From NCBI RefSeq assembly GCF_963855985.1, contig NC_087108.1, forward strand, positions 10,372,001-10,436,000: a stretch of DNA of 64,000 nucleotides. The letters are read 5' to 3'. Position 1 is the stretch's first letter; the number at the start of each line of letters is the position of its first letter. Source of the stretch: Ostrinia nubilalis (Eukaryota; Arthropoda; Insecta; Lepidoptera; Crambidae). The position numbers were made by a program, and so were the translations under genes. Shown here piece by piece: positions 13,168-25,800 of this stretch. The notes under the pieces are model-generated. The model was not told the origin of the DNA. It searched no databases and saw only the letters and a program-made list of their open reading frames with translations.

Positions 13168-13859
13168 TTTAGAAGGATTACTTTGTGTTTTAGGGATTTT
13201 GGGATTATTAAGTTTGTTACTGACTGTTGATTAAAAAATTTGGAGAAACCTAAACTTTTTGTAAAAGATAAATACATAAATTAATAAATAGCTTATTGGA
13301 ATGACGTCTTGTTTTGTTAATTTTCCTTTTCATATTGATCTGCAATGTGATCATCATTCAAGTACCTATAGTATGCTCCATAAAGTCAATATCTTATAAG
13401 CTCTAAACTTAGAAATTAGGTAGGTGATTGAATCTTAAATACTTAAGTTATTGACCAGGTGCAATGGGTTCGAATCCCACAGGCAGAACAAAGAAGGTTA
13501 ATATGATCATGTTATGGTCAACTCCCGGGCATAGAGAAAGAGTCCAGTCCAGTCGCACATTCAAAATTCAATACCTATCACTGTGAAAAAGCCTATGCTT
13601 TAAATTTTTAAACAGTAAAAAGCAAACATCATAAAATAGGATATAAAATCGATTTTGGCCTAAATCGGAACAAAAATCAATATGCTAGAGCTGTCAATGT
13701 CAGCTGTCATTTATGTGTTCATCCATCTGTCAGGTGTCGTCTATTTCGTGGTGCAATGCGGTGAAAAAATTGCAGCATTTAATTGTAAAATAAGTTGCAT
13801 TTCCACTAATCGTTATTAGTAGGGTCGTTTTTATTTATTTTTTATAATAAGCAAACACC
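13168..13859. other. Intergenic: FAS-like 3' UTR and AsnRS 5' flank
   Basis: The first 130 nt are the likely 3' UTR of the upstream gene. At 13465-13480 a GGGTTCGAATCCCAC sequence looks like a Pol III B box/T-arm, but no complete tRNA can be folded around it, so a SINE remnant is likelier. The last 180 nt before the AsnRS start have several CTGTCA motifs and no TATA box, as expected of a housekeeping promoter. Confidence 0.5.
13283..13288 (+). terminator. Poly(A) signal of the partial FAS-like gene
   Basis: AATAAA about 116 nt after the TAA stop at 13167, in an AT-rich stretch. It is the first good signal downstream of the gene. Confidence 0.5.
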
Positions 13860-16800
13860 ATGCCGGAAAGCGGTAAGTTATATCCTACTTTATAACCTTA
13901 TGGTTGAACACGTATGCAGTGGATGATATTAATAATTATTTTAGGTGAGATTTATACGTCTGATAAGACCGGGAGCGATGAGGCCGGGGATGGGACAGCT
14001 GAGAAGCCTTTTAAGACCGTTCTGCAGGCCATGCGACACGCTGGAAAGGAGCCCTTCCCTACTATTTACGTCGACTCGAAAGACGATGGGAAACAGTATG
14101 ACGTCGCTGCGAAGTCCCAATTAAAGAAGATCCAGAAAATATGGGTCAGAGAGAACTACAAAGCGGCTGATAAAGCGAAGGCCGAGGAGGAGTCCAACGA
14201 CAAGAGACAGCAGAACCTTGAAGATGCGAAGAAAATCGAAATTAAAGAGGATCCAAGTCTGCCGAAAGCTAAAGTCGTGAAGATTTTCCAAGGTAAGATA
14301 AGATGAGACTCTAATTTATGTATTACTTCCACAATAACATTGTAAATAACTATATTAAGTTCAGTATAAAATGATACTTGAGCCTGTAAAAACTCTATTT
14401 GGTCAAATATTTTATTTCAGTAGATCCTATTCATCATTGTGTATAGTTTTAACGTCTGCCTGAATTGAAACAGCGTATCAATGATAGCGAAAAGAATAGT
14501 TCGTTATTTTTTGATGAAAATATCAAAGTATTTATCAACTTCAAGTGTAAACACACAAACACTTGTGTAAATAGTCACAATTAAAACTATTTGTGTGGAG
14601 TTAAAAGCTGAATGCTGAAATTATTCAACATGTCAATGTTTAATTCATTGATTTCCATTTCAATACATAATATAGGTACATTCATTAAATCAAAAGCACC
14701 TATATGTAAAATATTGATTTGTCTGTTTTAATTTACATTTTTAAAATTAAATGTTGCATGACCTTGAGGCTGATGCAACACTGTAATTTCTCCCTCCATA
14801 CATCCAATAGTTACTATCTTGGTGTTACTGGTAAAACCAAATAGCTATCAACTGAGTCACGATTGCAATTCTGACTCATACTTAGCATGTAGACCCAATG
14901 CATTCTAGTATTCAGTCAAGATAATAAACTTTAGTAGTTAACCAGTTTGTAAAAATTGGCATTAATATAACTTTATGTTGTATAGATACATATTATGTTG
15001 TATAGACAAAAAAGATAACCCTTGTCAATATTATTATCATTTCAACAAGTGATAAAATGAAAATGCTGCATTTTAGTTTTAGTAGCAAAACTCAAGGTTA
15101 AGGCATATTAAAAAACATCAAGAAATATAATATTATCTGTGATTAAATTGATCATCTGCATATTTACTAAATTCCTCATCTACTTTGTATCCACATCTAT
15201 GGTTTACTTTGTTGACAGTAGTTGTAAATTAATACACAAAAACCTCATTACTACTTTCTTAGTGTACAGTAAAATTGTAAATTGATCTACCAAGTATTCT
15301 TTAAATATTATATTTCTTCTTTCTTCAGCCTCCGAATACCGTGGCCAACGCATATGCGTCCGTGGATGGGTGCATCGTCTCCGAAGACAGGGTAAAGCCC
15401 TAACCTTCTTAACTCTCCGCGATGGTTCCGGATACCTGCAGTGTGTACTACACGGAGTGCTCTGTCAGACGTACAACGCTCTTGTGCTGTCAACGGAGTC
15501 ATCGGTGACATTGTACGGAAAGTTAGAAGCTGTGCCAGAAGGAAAGACGGTGAGTTTCGTACTATAAAGAATGTTTCCTACTATATTTCCTCGCCTTAGA
15601 GTGAAAACCTCAGGAATGCGTTTTTTATCATAATTATGCATTTTGCCGCTGGATGCAGGCCGCCACCAACCGGCCATTGTGAAAATCATTGGGAGAGGCC
15701 TATGTTCAGCAGTGGACGTCCTATGGCTAAATTGTTGATGATGATGATGCATTTTGGTCAATAAAATTAATACAATACAAATTTTGTAATTTTCCTAAAG
15801 ACAAACATTTGCCTAGTCTAAACTGCTCTAGATTAACTACCTACATTTTGAGTCATATGTGATTCAAGGATCACTAGATTGACTACCTAAACTTTGAATG
15901 ATATGTGATTCAAGGATCACTAAAGTCCATATTACATTTTCCAGGCACCAGGAGGTCATGAACTCACAGCCGACTACTGGGAACTGGTAGGCCTGGCCCC
16001 GCCCGGTGGAGCTGATGCAATTCTCAACGAGGAAGCCTTGCCCGACGTGCAATTAGATAACAGGTAAAGTTCAATAATATATTTCCAATCAATCCAACAA
16101 AATTTCGGAAAATTTGAACGCTGGCTCTTTCCTTGCACAAAGGCTTAGAATTGCTATCCAGCAAAAAAAAGCAGCCTTTGCTTCGCGGACACGCTTTTAT
16201 TTTTGAGTAATCAACAAGTTATTTTTTCTTTCTTCAGAGTTAAGTTTGTATTAGAATTTAGTAAAAATATCTGTTTATTTTAATAATTTTTAATCAAAAA
16301 AATCGGACTCAAACTGGCCGCAAAATTAAAAAAAATGGCGTAAAGTTATGATTGTTCAGATTTGTTTGTGTCTAAGATACTAAAAACCTGACCTGTGGCA
16401 TAGCCGCATAAGGAGTGTCTTTAAGAGTATTTATCTCAGGTAAACAAATTGGATTCTACATTGAAGACTGAATATGAAGACACACTTCTTCACCTTTTTT
16501 TCAAGTATAATTCCACTGTTCCCTTCTCTTCCAGGCACATAATGATCCGAGGCGAGAACACTTCCAAAGTGCTGCGAGCGCGTGCGGCCGTCACGCGAGC
16601 CTTCCGGGAACACTTCGCGTCGCGTCACTACACTGAAGTCACTCCGCCCACGCTGGTACAAACGCAGTGCGAAGGAGGCAGCACCTTGTTCAAGTTTAGC
16701 TACTTTGGGTGAGTCGTATTTAGTACCACTTCTACGCCTCATCCAGTTTCTAAGTTAGACGATTAATCCGGGAACACTTCGCGTCTCGTCACTACACTGA

Positions 16801-19800
16801 AGTCACCCCGCCTACGCTGGTACAAACGCAGTGCGAAGGAGGCAGCACCTTGTTCAAGTTTAGCTACTTTGGGTGAGTCGTATTTAGTACCACTTCTACG
16901 CCTCATCCAGTTTCTAAGTTAGACGATTAATCCGGGAACACTTCGCGTCTCGTCACTACACTGAAGTCACCCCGCCTACGCTGGTACAAACGCAGTGCGA
17001 AGGAGGCAGCACCTTGTTCAAGTTTAGCTACTTTGGGTGAGTCGTATTTAGTACCACTTCTACGCCTCATCCAGTTTCTAAGTTAGACGATTAATCCGGG
17101 AACACTTCGCGTCACGTCACTACACCGAAGTCACCCCGCCCACGCTGGTACAAACGCAGTGCGAAGGAGGCAGCACCTTGTTCAAGTTTAGCTACTTTGG
17201 GTGAGTCGTATTTAGTACCACTTCTACGCCTCATCCAGTTTCTAAGTTAGACGATTAATCCGGAAACACTTCGCGTCACGTCACTACACTGAAGTCACGC
17301 CGCCCACGCTGGTACAAACGCAGTGCGAAGGAGGCAGCACCTTGTTCAAGTTTAGCTACTTTGGGTGAGTCGTATTTAGTACCACTTCTACGCCTCATCC
17401 AGTTTCTAAGTTAGACGATTAATCCGGGAACACTTCGCGTCACGTCACTACACCGAAGTCACCCCGCCCACGCTGGTACAAACGCAGTGCGAAGGAGGCA
17501 GCACCTTGTTCAAGTTTAGCTACTTTGGGTGAGTCGTATTTAGTACCACTTCTACGCCTCATCCAGTTTCTAAGTTAGACGATTAATCCGGAAACACTTC
17601 GCGTCACGTCACTACACTGAAGTCACCCCGCCTACGCTGGTACAAACGCAGTGCGAAGGAGGCAGCACCTTGTTCAAGTTTAGCTACTTTGGGTGAGTCG
17701 TATTTAGTACCACTTCTACGCCTCATCCAGTTTCTAAGTTAGACGATTAATCCGGGAACACTTCGCGTCACGTCACTACACCGAAGTCACCCCGCCCACG
17801 CTGGTACAAACGCAGTGCGAAGGAGGCAGCACCTTGTTCAAGTTTAGCTACTTTGGGTGAGTCGTATTTAGTACCACTTCTACGCCTCATCCAGTTTCTA
17901 AGTTAGACGATTAATCCGGAAACACTTCGCGTCACGTCACTACACTGAAGTCACGCCGCCCACGCTGGTACAAACGCAGTGCGAAGGAGGCAGCACCTTG
18001 TTCAAGTTTAGCTACTTTGGGTGAGTCGTATTTAGTACCACTTCTACGCCTCATCCAGTTTCTAAGTTAGACGATTAATCCGGGAACACTTCGCGTCACG
18101 TCACTACACCGAAGTCACCCCGCCCACGCTGGTACAAACGCAGTGCGAAGGAGGCAGCACCTTGTTCAAGTTTAGCTACTTTGGGTGAGTCGTATTTAGT
18201 ACCACTTCTACGCCTCATCCAGTTTCTAAGTTAGACGATTAATCCGGAAACACTTCGCGTCACGTCACTACACTGAAGTCACCCCGCCTACGCTGGTACA
18301 AACGCAGTGCGAAGGAGGCAGCACCTTGTTCAAGTTTAGCTACTTTGGGTGAGTCGTATTTAGTACCACTTCTACGCCTCATCCAGTTTCTAAGTTAGAC
18401 GATTAATCCGGTAACACTTCGCGTCGCTACACTGAAGTCACCCCGCCCACGCTGGTACAAACGCAGTGCGAAGGAGGCAGCACTCTGTTCAAGTTTAGCT
18501 ACTTTGGGTGAGTCGTATTTAGTACCACTTCTACGCCTCAGTTTCTAAGTTAGACGATTAATCCGGGAACACTTCGCGTCGCGTCACTACACCGAAGTCA
18601 CCCCGCCTACGCTGGTACAAACGCAGTGCGAAGGAGGCAGCACCTTGTTCAAGTTTAGCTACTTTGGGTGAGTCGTATTATTATTCAGTTAGAGTAGGCG
18701 CACACCGTTGATTTTTAGTTGGCCGATAGTTGTGCCCGATATTAATTTGTATGAAGAATCGGCCAAACGAATCGGCGTAGTGTGCGCACTCCCATACATG
18801 CCCATACTGATCAACTGCCCGACTAAACTATCGGCCGACGAAAAATCAACGGTGTGCGCCTACTCTTACTCCGTGACCATGGCGCTTGCAACAGTGCCGA
18901 AATATCGGAAACTGAAAGTTAAGGTACATGGTAGCAATCCCGTCAGTAATAATAATTATAAATCATATTTAGTACCACTTCTACGCCTAATCTAGTTTCT
19001 TGGTTAGACGAAAAATTGACTGGGAGATAATAGTAAGTTATGACACTAAGTTCGCCTTTTGTACCCTTTTCTTTATGCAATAAAGTTAATTCGTGAATCA
19101 TATCTGATACAGGAATAAAACTAAAATAATGCAGTGCACATTTACGTCGGATTAGACGCAAAATGTATCATACATTTTGTTGCGAATTTTCATTTGATGT
19201 GTAATTTTCTGTACATTAGTAAACTTATATGAGCGTGAAATTGTATTTAGTAACTGAATGACATGAATCATATATGATACATGACTAAAATTAAACACAT
19301 TAAGCAATTATAACGCGGTATATTCTTACGATTTATTATGTTACTAGCGGCCGCCCGCGACTTCATACGCGTGGACCTCGATAGATGGCGTTTCACGGCT
19401 TCCCCCGCATGGATATTTACGAATGTCAAAAATATTTGTCCAGCGCTGTAGATTTTAACCAATGACGATAGATAGCGCTTTTTACCCACGTCTTATTTAT
19501 TTATTGAAATTTAGTTTGTCATATATCGTCATAAATTATAGCCTATGTTAATCTGGGTTTCAACAAAATCCATTCAGTAGTTTTTGCGTGAAAGAGTAAC
19601 AAACATCCAGACATCCACACAAACTTTCGCATTTATAATATTAGTAGGATTTATAATATTAGTAGGATTGTTATCAGTCCAACAGTTAACACTAACCCAT
19701 ACATTTGTCCGCAGCGAGCAAGCATACCTGACCCAAAGCTCGCAGCTGTATCTCGAGACGTGTCTGGCGTCTCTCGGCGACGTGTACTGCATTGCGCAGT

Positions 19801-22800
19801 CCTACCGCGCAGAGCAGTCGCGCACCAGGAGACATTTGGCCGAGTAAGTATATTCACAAATTGTATGTTACTCCCGTATTCACAAACATTACTATGAGGT
19901 CTCATAGTGAGCGTGAACGAACAGGATGAGACATGAACCAATCACAGAGCTCTATTCCACGCTGTGCGTTCGATTTGCTGCTTCACTTAAGCAAGCATCG
20001 TTTGTGAATACGGGCGTTAGACCTATAGACTAAGAGCTGGTGAACGCCAGACCTACGTCATTTTGTAAAAGCTGAAAATTTGTCAGCGTATGCTCCCAAT
20101 ATTGGTTAGAATGTTGGTGCATCATGAAGTTTGGGCCATCGTGGCTTTGGCAGCTAGCCTCAAAAGATTGTCTGGCAAGGAGTTGGAACTGTCAAAACTG
20201 TCTAGCTGATGAGGAAAAACTACGTCTAATTATTGCCCAAATATTATAATATACTAGCGGCCGCCCGCGACTTCGTAGGTGTGGACCCCGTTTTACCCCC
20301 TTAGGGGTTGAATTTTGCAAAATCCCGTCTTAGTGAGCACCTACGTTCTAAAAAGAACCCCCATGCAAAATTTAAGACTCCTAGCACTTGTAGATTCTGA
20401 GATTTCGTGATGAGTGAGTGAGTCAGTCAGTCGGTGACCTTTCGCTTTTATAAATATTGATAAAAATCAGCTTTTATGGTATAACGTAACCTAACTTCTA
20501 CGGTGGCCTTTGCTGTATATTCATAACTCTACTTACTTACTCGTACGTTTGTAGTGAACTTTATTGCCCTACTGTCTGAACTGATAAAAATGACTTTATC
20601 CACCCACAGATACAGCCACGTAGAGGCCGAATGTCCCTTCATCACGTTCGAGGATCTGCTAAACCGGCTTGAGGACCTGGTGGTGGACGTGGTGGACCGA
20701 GTCTTGGCCTCACCTGAGGGACAGCTGGTCTACGAACTGAACCCTAACTTCAAGGTAGGAAAGTATTAATTAAGAAAACACGTGATTTTTTTTAAACTTC
20801 TATGTTAGTACCAAATAGCATTTGTGCACTTACCCCTTATTTGAGCACCAGAATCACCCCCTCTCAATCGGTTTTTACTCCTTATTTTTTGTTCTCAAAG
20901 ACTACACAACATTGACTCTAAACTAGAAATGAAGGCCTAAATGCTTGAGCATTAAAACCATTTATTTTAATTAAGCTTTCAAATCCCGATAATGTATTTA
21001 TTTATCAAAACAATTTTCATACACAGATATAAAACAGTGAGACTAAAAATAGGACAGAAAAGCAGTTTCCACAGTTCATTCATAGATAAAAAATTAGATG
21101 TAAAAAATAATAAGAGCATGAGTTTTTTCCTGTCTATGTACGTGGCAACGTGATGACATAAAGTAGGTTATGGTCATGACCAAAATTTTTATGCTACATT
21201 CTCAATGACATTGTAGTTTTAAATGTAAAAAAAATACCTCAATCTCACTCTTAAGGCCCAGAACAGACGGTGAAACGAAACTGCTAGTTACTTTTGAGTT
21301 GCATCTAAGTTTCTGCCATAGCGTCCGTTGAGAGACCACACGCGCGACCAGTTTGAAACTTTCAACTAGCAGTTGCAGTCTCGTTGCAGTTGCGTTTCAC
21401 CGTCTGTTCTGGGCCTAAAACTAAACAATGTAGAACTCGTCTTTTGTATAAGCGTATGTATTGATCAGAATGACCACAATACATAGAACAGTACAGTGCA
21501 TGTCATGGTTAACGTCCCCTCATATTGTTAACAACAAATGCCATCAACAGAAGCCGCAGAGGCCGTTCAAGCGCATGGCCTACACCGAGGCCATCGAATA
21601 CTTGCGGGAACACAACATCACTAAGGAGGATGGGTCTTTCTACGAGTTCGGAGAGGTAAGGAGTTTTAGTTTAAAATCTAAATATGTATAAAAGGAGAAA
21701 CTGACTGACTGACATATCAACGCACAGCCTAAACGGCTAAACGTAGGTACTTGAAATATGGAAGGGACGTAGCTTAGGTACCGTAAAAGTGCACTAAGAA
21801 AGGAATTCCCGAAATTCCCACGGGAACGGGAATTAGCGGGAAAAAACATTTGTATGATAAAATCTAAACCGCGTAAGATAGATGAAGGGGGTAAAACGGG
21901 ATCCACGCGTACGAAGTCGCGGGCGGCCGCTAGTGTTTATATAAATTGGGTTTATTTGAATCGAAATCAAAAGGTCAAATCGAAAGGTCACTGAACACTG
22001 ACTTACTCACTTATCACGAAATCTCAGAAACTACAAGTGCTAGGAATCTCAAATTTTGCATGGGAGTTCCTTTTAGAATGTAGATGCTTACTAAGACGGG
22101 GTTTTGCAAAATTCAATCCCTAAGGGGGTAAAATGGGGTCCACGCGTACGAAGTCGCGGGCGGCCGCTAGTATTTTGTATTTTTGCGCATTGACAGTTCA
22201 ATAATGTATGGGAAATAGTGACGTATTTGGATTATATTGAGAGTGAATAGGCACTTACTTACAGGACAGATATTATTATGTACCATCCTAGACTGCATCT
22301 TACTTAACACCAGGTGCGATCAAATACCTGCCTTGTCATGCATGTAAAAAAAGTTTAAAAATTGATGGGAAGTGCACCAAAATAGAAAAAAATACTCAAC
22401 TAACAGACAGTTTTCATAAAAGGTCTTGTACTCAGATCTGAAACATGTCAATAGGCTAGATGACAAAATTTCAATTATTTGTCCGTCAGACAGATAATTA
22501 GAAAATATTAGACTCATATTTTTTATTTTCTTTCATAATTAAATAATAACAGTGCTACATCGAGTTAAAATGGCGCGATACGTCACGCTTGAGTAGAATT
22601 TTTACTCAAAAGTGACGTCACGCGACATTTCAACTCAATATAATACTGTAATTATTCGATTATGGAAAAAAATAAAAAATATGAGTCTAATATGTATTTT
22701 CTAAATATCTGTCTGACGGACTAAATAGAATTTCGATTTCATGACCCAGTCATCATCCCTATTAACTGTTTTCACACATTTCAGGACATTCCCGAGATGC

Positions 22801-25800
22801 CAGAGCGCAAGATGACAGACGAGATCGGCGTCCCGATCCTCCTGTGCAAGTTCCCGGCGGAGATCAAGTCGTTCTACATGTCCCGGTGCGACGACGACGA
22901 GCGGCTGACGGAGTCTGTGGACGTGCTCATGCCGGGCGTGGGCGAGATCGTCGGCGGCTCCATGAGGATATGGGACCACGAGGAGCTCATGGAAGGTACG
23001 TGGGTTGGTGGCAAACAGCGCAGGACACACCATGGATCAGGACACATGACCATGAGGAGTTGATGGAAGGTACGTAAATTGGTGTGAAACAACGCAGGAC
23101 ATTACAGATTCCAGGGCGCAAAATTAGTCGCAATCCAGCGGGGCTACTCCAAAAAATATCATCCGAAGTTTCGAATGTTGCCATCCCTCTCACGCAAAGC
23201 GAGATGCCAGCATGAGCGAGGGTGACAGAAGACCCAAAACTTTGAGACGGCATTTCGGAGTAGACCTCTTACTCTGCAAGTTCCTGCCGGAGATTAAGTC
23301 GTTCTACATGTCCCGGTGCGACGACGACGAGCGGCTGACGGAGTCTGTGGACGTGCTCATGCCGGGCGTGGGCGAGATCGTCGGCGGCTCCATGAGGATA
23401 TGGGGCCACGAGGAGCTCATGGAAGGTACGTGGGTTGGTGGCAAACAGCGCAGGACTTACAACAGATGACAGAGCTCAAGATGACAGCGGGGTTACTCTG
23501 AAAAACGTGACCCGAAGTTCCTAATGTTGCCATCCCTCTTACGCAAAGCGAGATACCAGCATGAGCGACTGTTACAAATAGACCCCGAGGTCGTCGGCGG
23601 CTCCATGAGGATATGGGGCCACGAGGAGCTCATGGAAGGTACGTAGATTGATGTCAATCATCGCTGGACACACCATGGACCAGGACACAGGACCATGAGG
23701 AGCTGATGGAAGGTACGTAAATTGTCATGAAACATAGCAGGACATTACAGATTCTAGGGCGTAAAATGAATCGCAATCCAGCGGGGTTACTCCAAAAAAC
23801 GTCATCCGAAGTATCATATATTGCCATTCCTCTCACGCGAAGCGAGATGCCCGCATGAGCGACAGTGACAAATAGACTCGGAGATCGTCGGCGGCTCCAT
23901 GAGGATATGGGGCCACGAGGAGCTGATGGAAGGTACGTTAATAGGTCCTATCCTAAAGATCCCAGAGCGCAAGATGACAGCGGGGTTACTCCGAAAAACG
24001 TCATCCGCAATTCCGAATGTTGCTATCCCTTTCACGCAAGCCAGATGCCCGCATGAGCGACAGTGACAAACAGACCCGGAGCCCTCCTACTGTGCAAGTT
24101 CCCGGCGGAGATCAAGTCGTTCTACATGTCCCGGTGCGACGACGACGAGCGGCTGACGGAGTCTGTGGACGTGCTCATGCCGGGCGTGGGCGAGATCGTC
24201 GGCGGCTCCATGAGGATATGGGGCCACGAGGAGCTCATGGAAGGTACGTGGGCTGCTGTCAAACAGCGCAGGACTTAACAGATTCCAGGGCGTCAAATGA
24301 TAGTCGCGATCCTGCGGGGTAACTCCGAAAAACATCATCGCTTTCGCAGCACATCCTAAAGATACCAGAGCGCAAGATGACAGCGGATTACTAAGATGTT
24401 GCTATCCCTCTCACGCAAAGCGAGATACCAGCATGAGCGACAGTGACAAATAGACCCGGAGGACGTCGGTGGGTCTAACCTCTTAGACCCACATATGGAT
24501 ATGGGACCACGAGGAGCTGATGGAAGGTACGTCAATTGATGTAAAACATCGCAGGGCATTACAGATTCCAGGGCGCAAAATTAGTCGCAATCCAGCGGGG
24601 CTACTCCAAAAAATATCATCCGAAGTTTCGAATGTTGCCATCCCTCTCACGCAAAGCGAGATGCCCGCATGAGCGACAGTGACAAACAGACCCGGAGCCC
24701 TCCTACTGTGCAAGTTCCCGGCGGAGATCAAGTCGTTCTACATGTCCCGGTGCGACGACGACGAGCGGCTGACGGAGTCTGTGGACGTGCTCATGCCGGG
24801 CGTGGGCGAGATCGTCGGCGGCTCCATGAGGATATGGGGCCACGAGGAGCTCATGGGAGGTACGTGGGTTGCTGTCAAACAGCGCAGGACATACCACAGG
24901 TGACAGCACAAAATGACAGCGGGGTTACTCCTAAAAACGAAGCGAGATTCCCGCATGAGCGACAGTGACAAATAGACCCGGAGATCGTCGGCGGCTCCAT
25001 GAGGATATGGGGCCACGAGGAGCTCATGGAAGGTACGTGGGTTGGTGTCAAACAGCGCAGGATATTACAGATTCCAGAGCGACAAATGACAGGTGCGATC
25101 CTGCGGAGCTACTCCAAAAAGTATCATCCGAAGTTCCGAATGTTGCTATCCCTTTCATGCTAAGCGAGATACCAGCATGAGCGGCAGTGACAAATAGACC
25201 CGGAGGTCGTTGGCGGCTCCATGAGGATATGGGACCACGAGGAGCTGATAGAAGGTACGTATATTTATGTCAAACACACATGACAGAGCTCAAAATGACA
25301 GTGGGGCTACTCCGAAAAACGTCATCCGAAGTTTGATATTGCCATCCCTCTCACGCAAAGCGAGATACCAGCATGAGCGAGGGTGACAGAAGACCCAAAA
25401 CTTTGAGACGGCATTTCGGAGTAGACCTCTTACTTTGCAAGTTCCTGCCGGAGATCAAGTCGTTCTACATGTCCCGGTGCGACGACGACGAGCGGCTGAC
25501 GGAGTCTGTGGACGTGCTCATGCCGGGCGTGGGCGAGATCGTCGGCGGCTCCATGAGGATATGGGGCCACGAGGAGCTCATGGAAGGTACGTGGGTTGGT
25601 GGCAAACAGCGCAGGACATACCACAGGTGACAGCTCAAAATGACAGCGAGCATACTCCTAAATACGAAGCGAGCGAGCGAGCGACAGTGACAAATAGACC
25701 CGGAGGTCGTAGGTGGATGCATGAGGAGCTGATGAAAGGTACGTAAATTGGTGTCAAACATCGCATATGCAGCACATCCTAGAGATCCCAGAGCGCAAGA

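Noticed and set aside
13455..13490. Possible tRNA gene (T-arm with GGGTTCGAATCCCAC)
   Set aside because: No acceptor stem, anticodon arm or A box in the expected place; best seen as a SINE remnant.
16605..18675. Regular 164 bp repeats as a CRISPR-like array
   Set aside because: No short repeats separated by unique spacers; the whole unit is repeated, it is derived from an exon, and the genome is eukaryotic.
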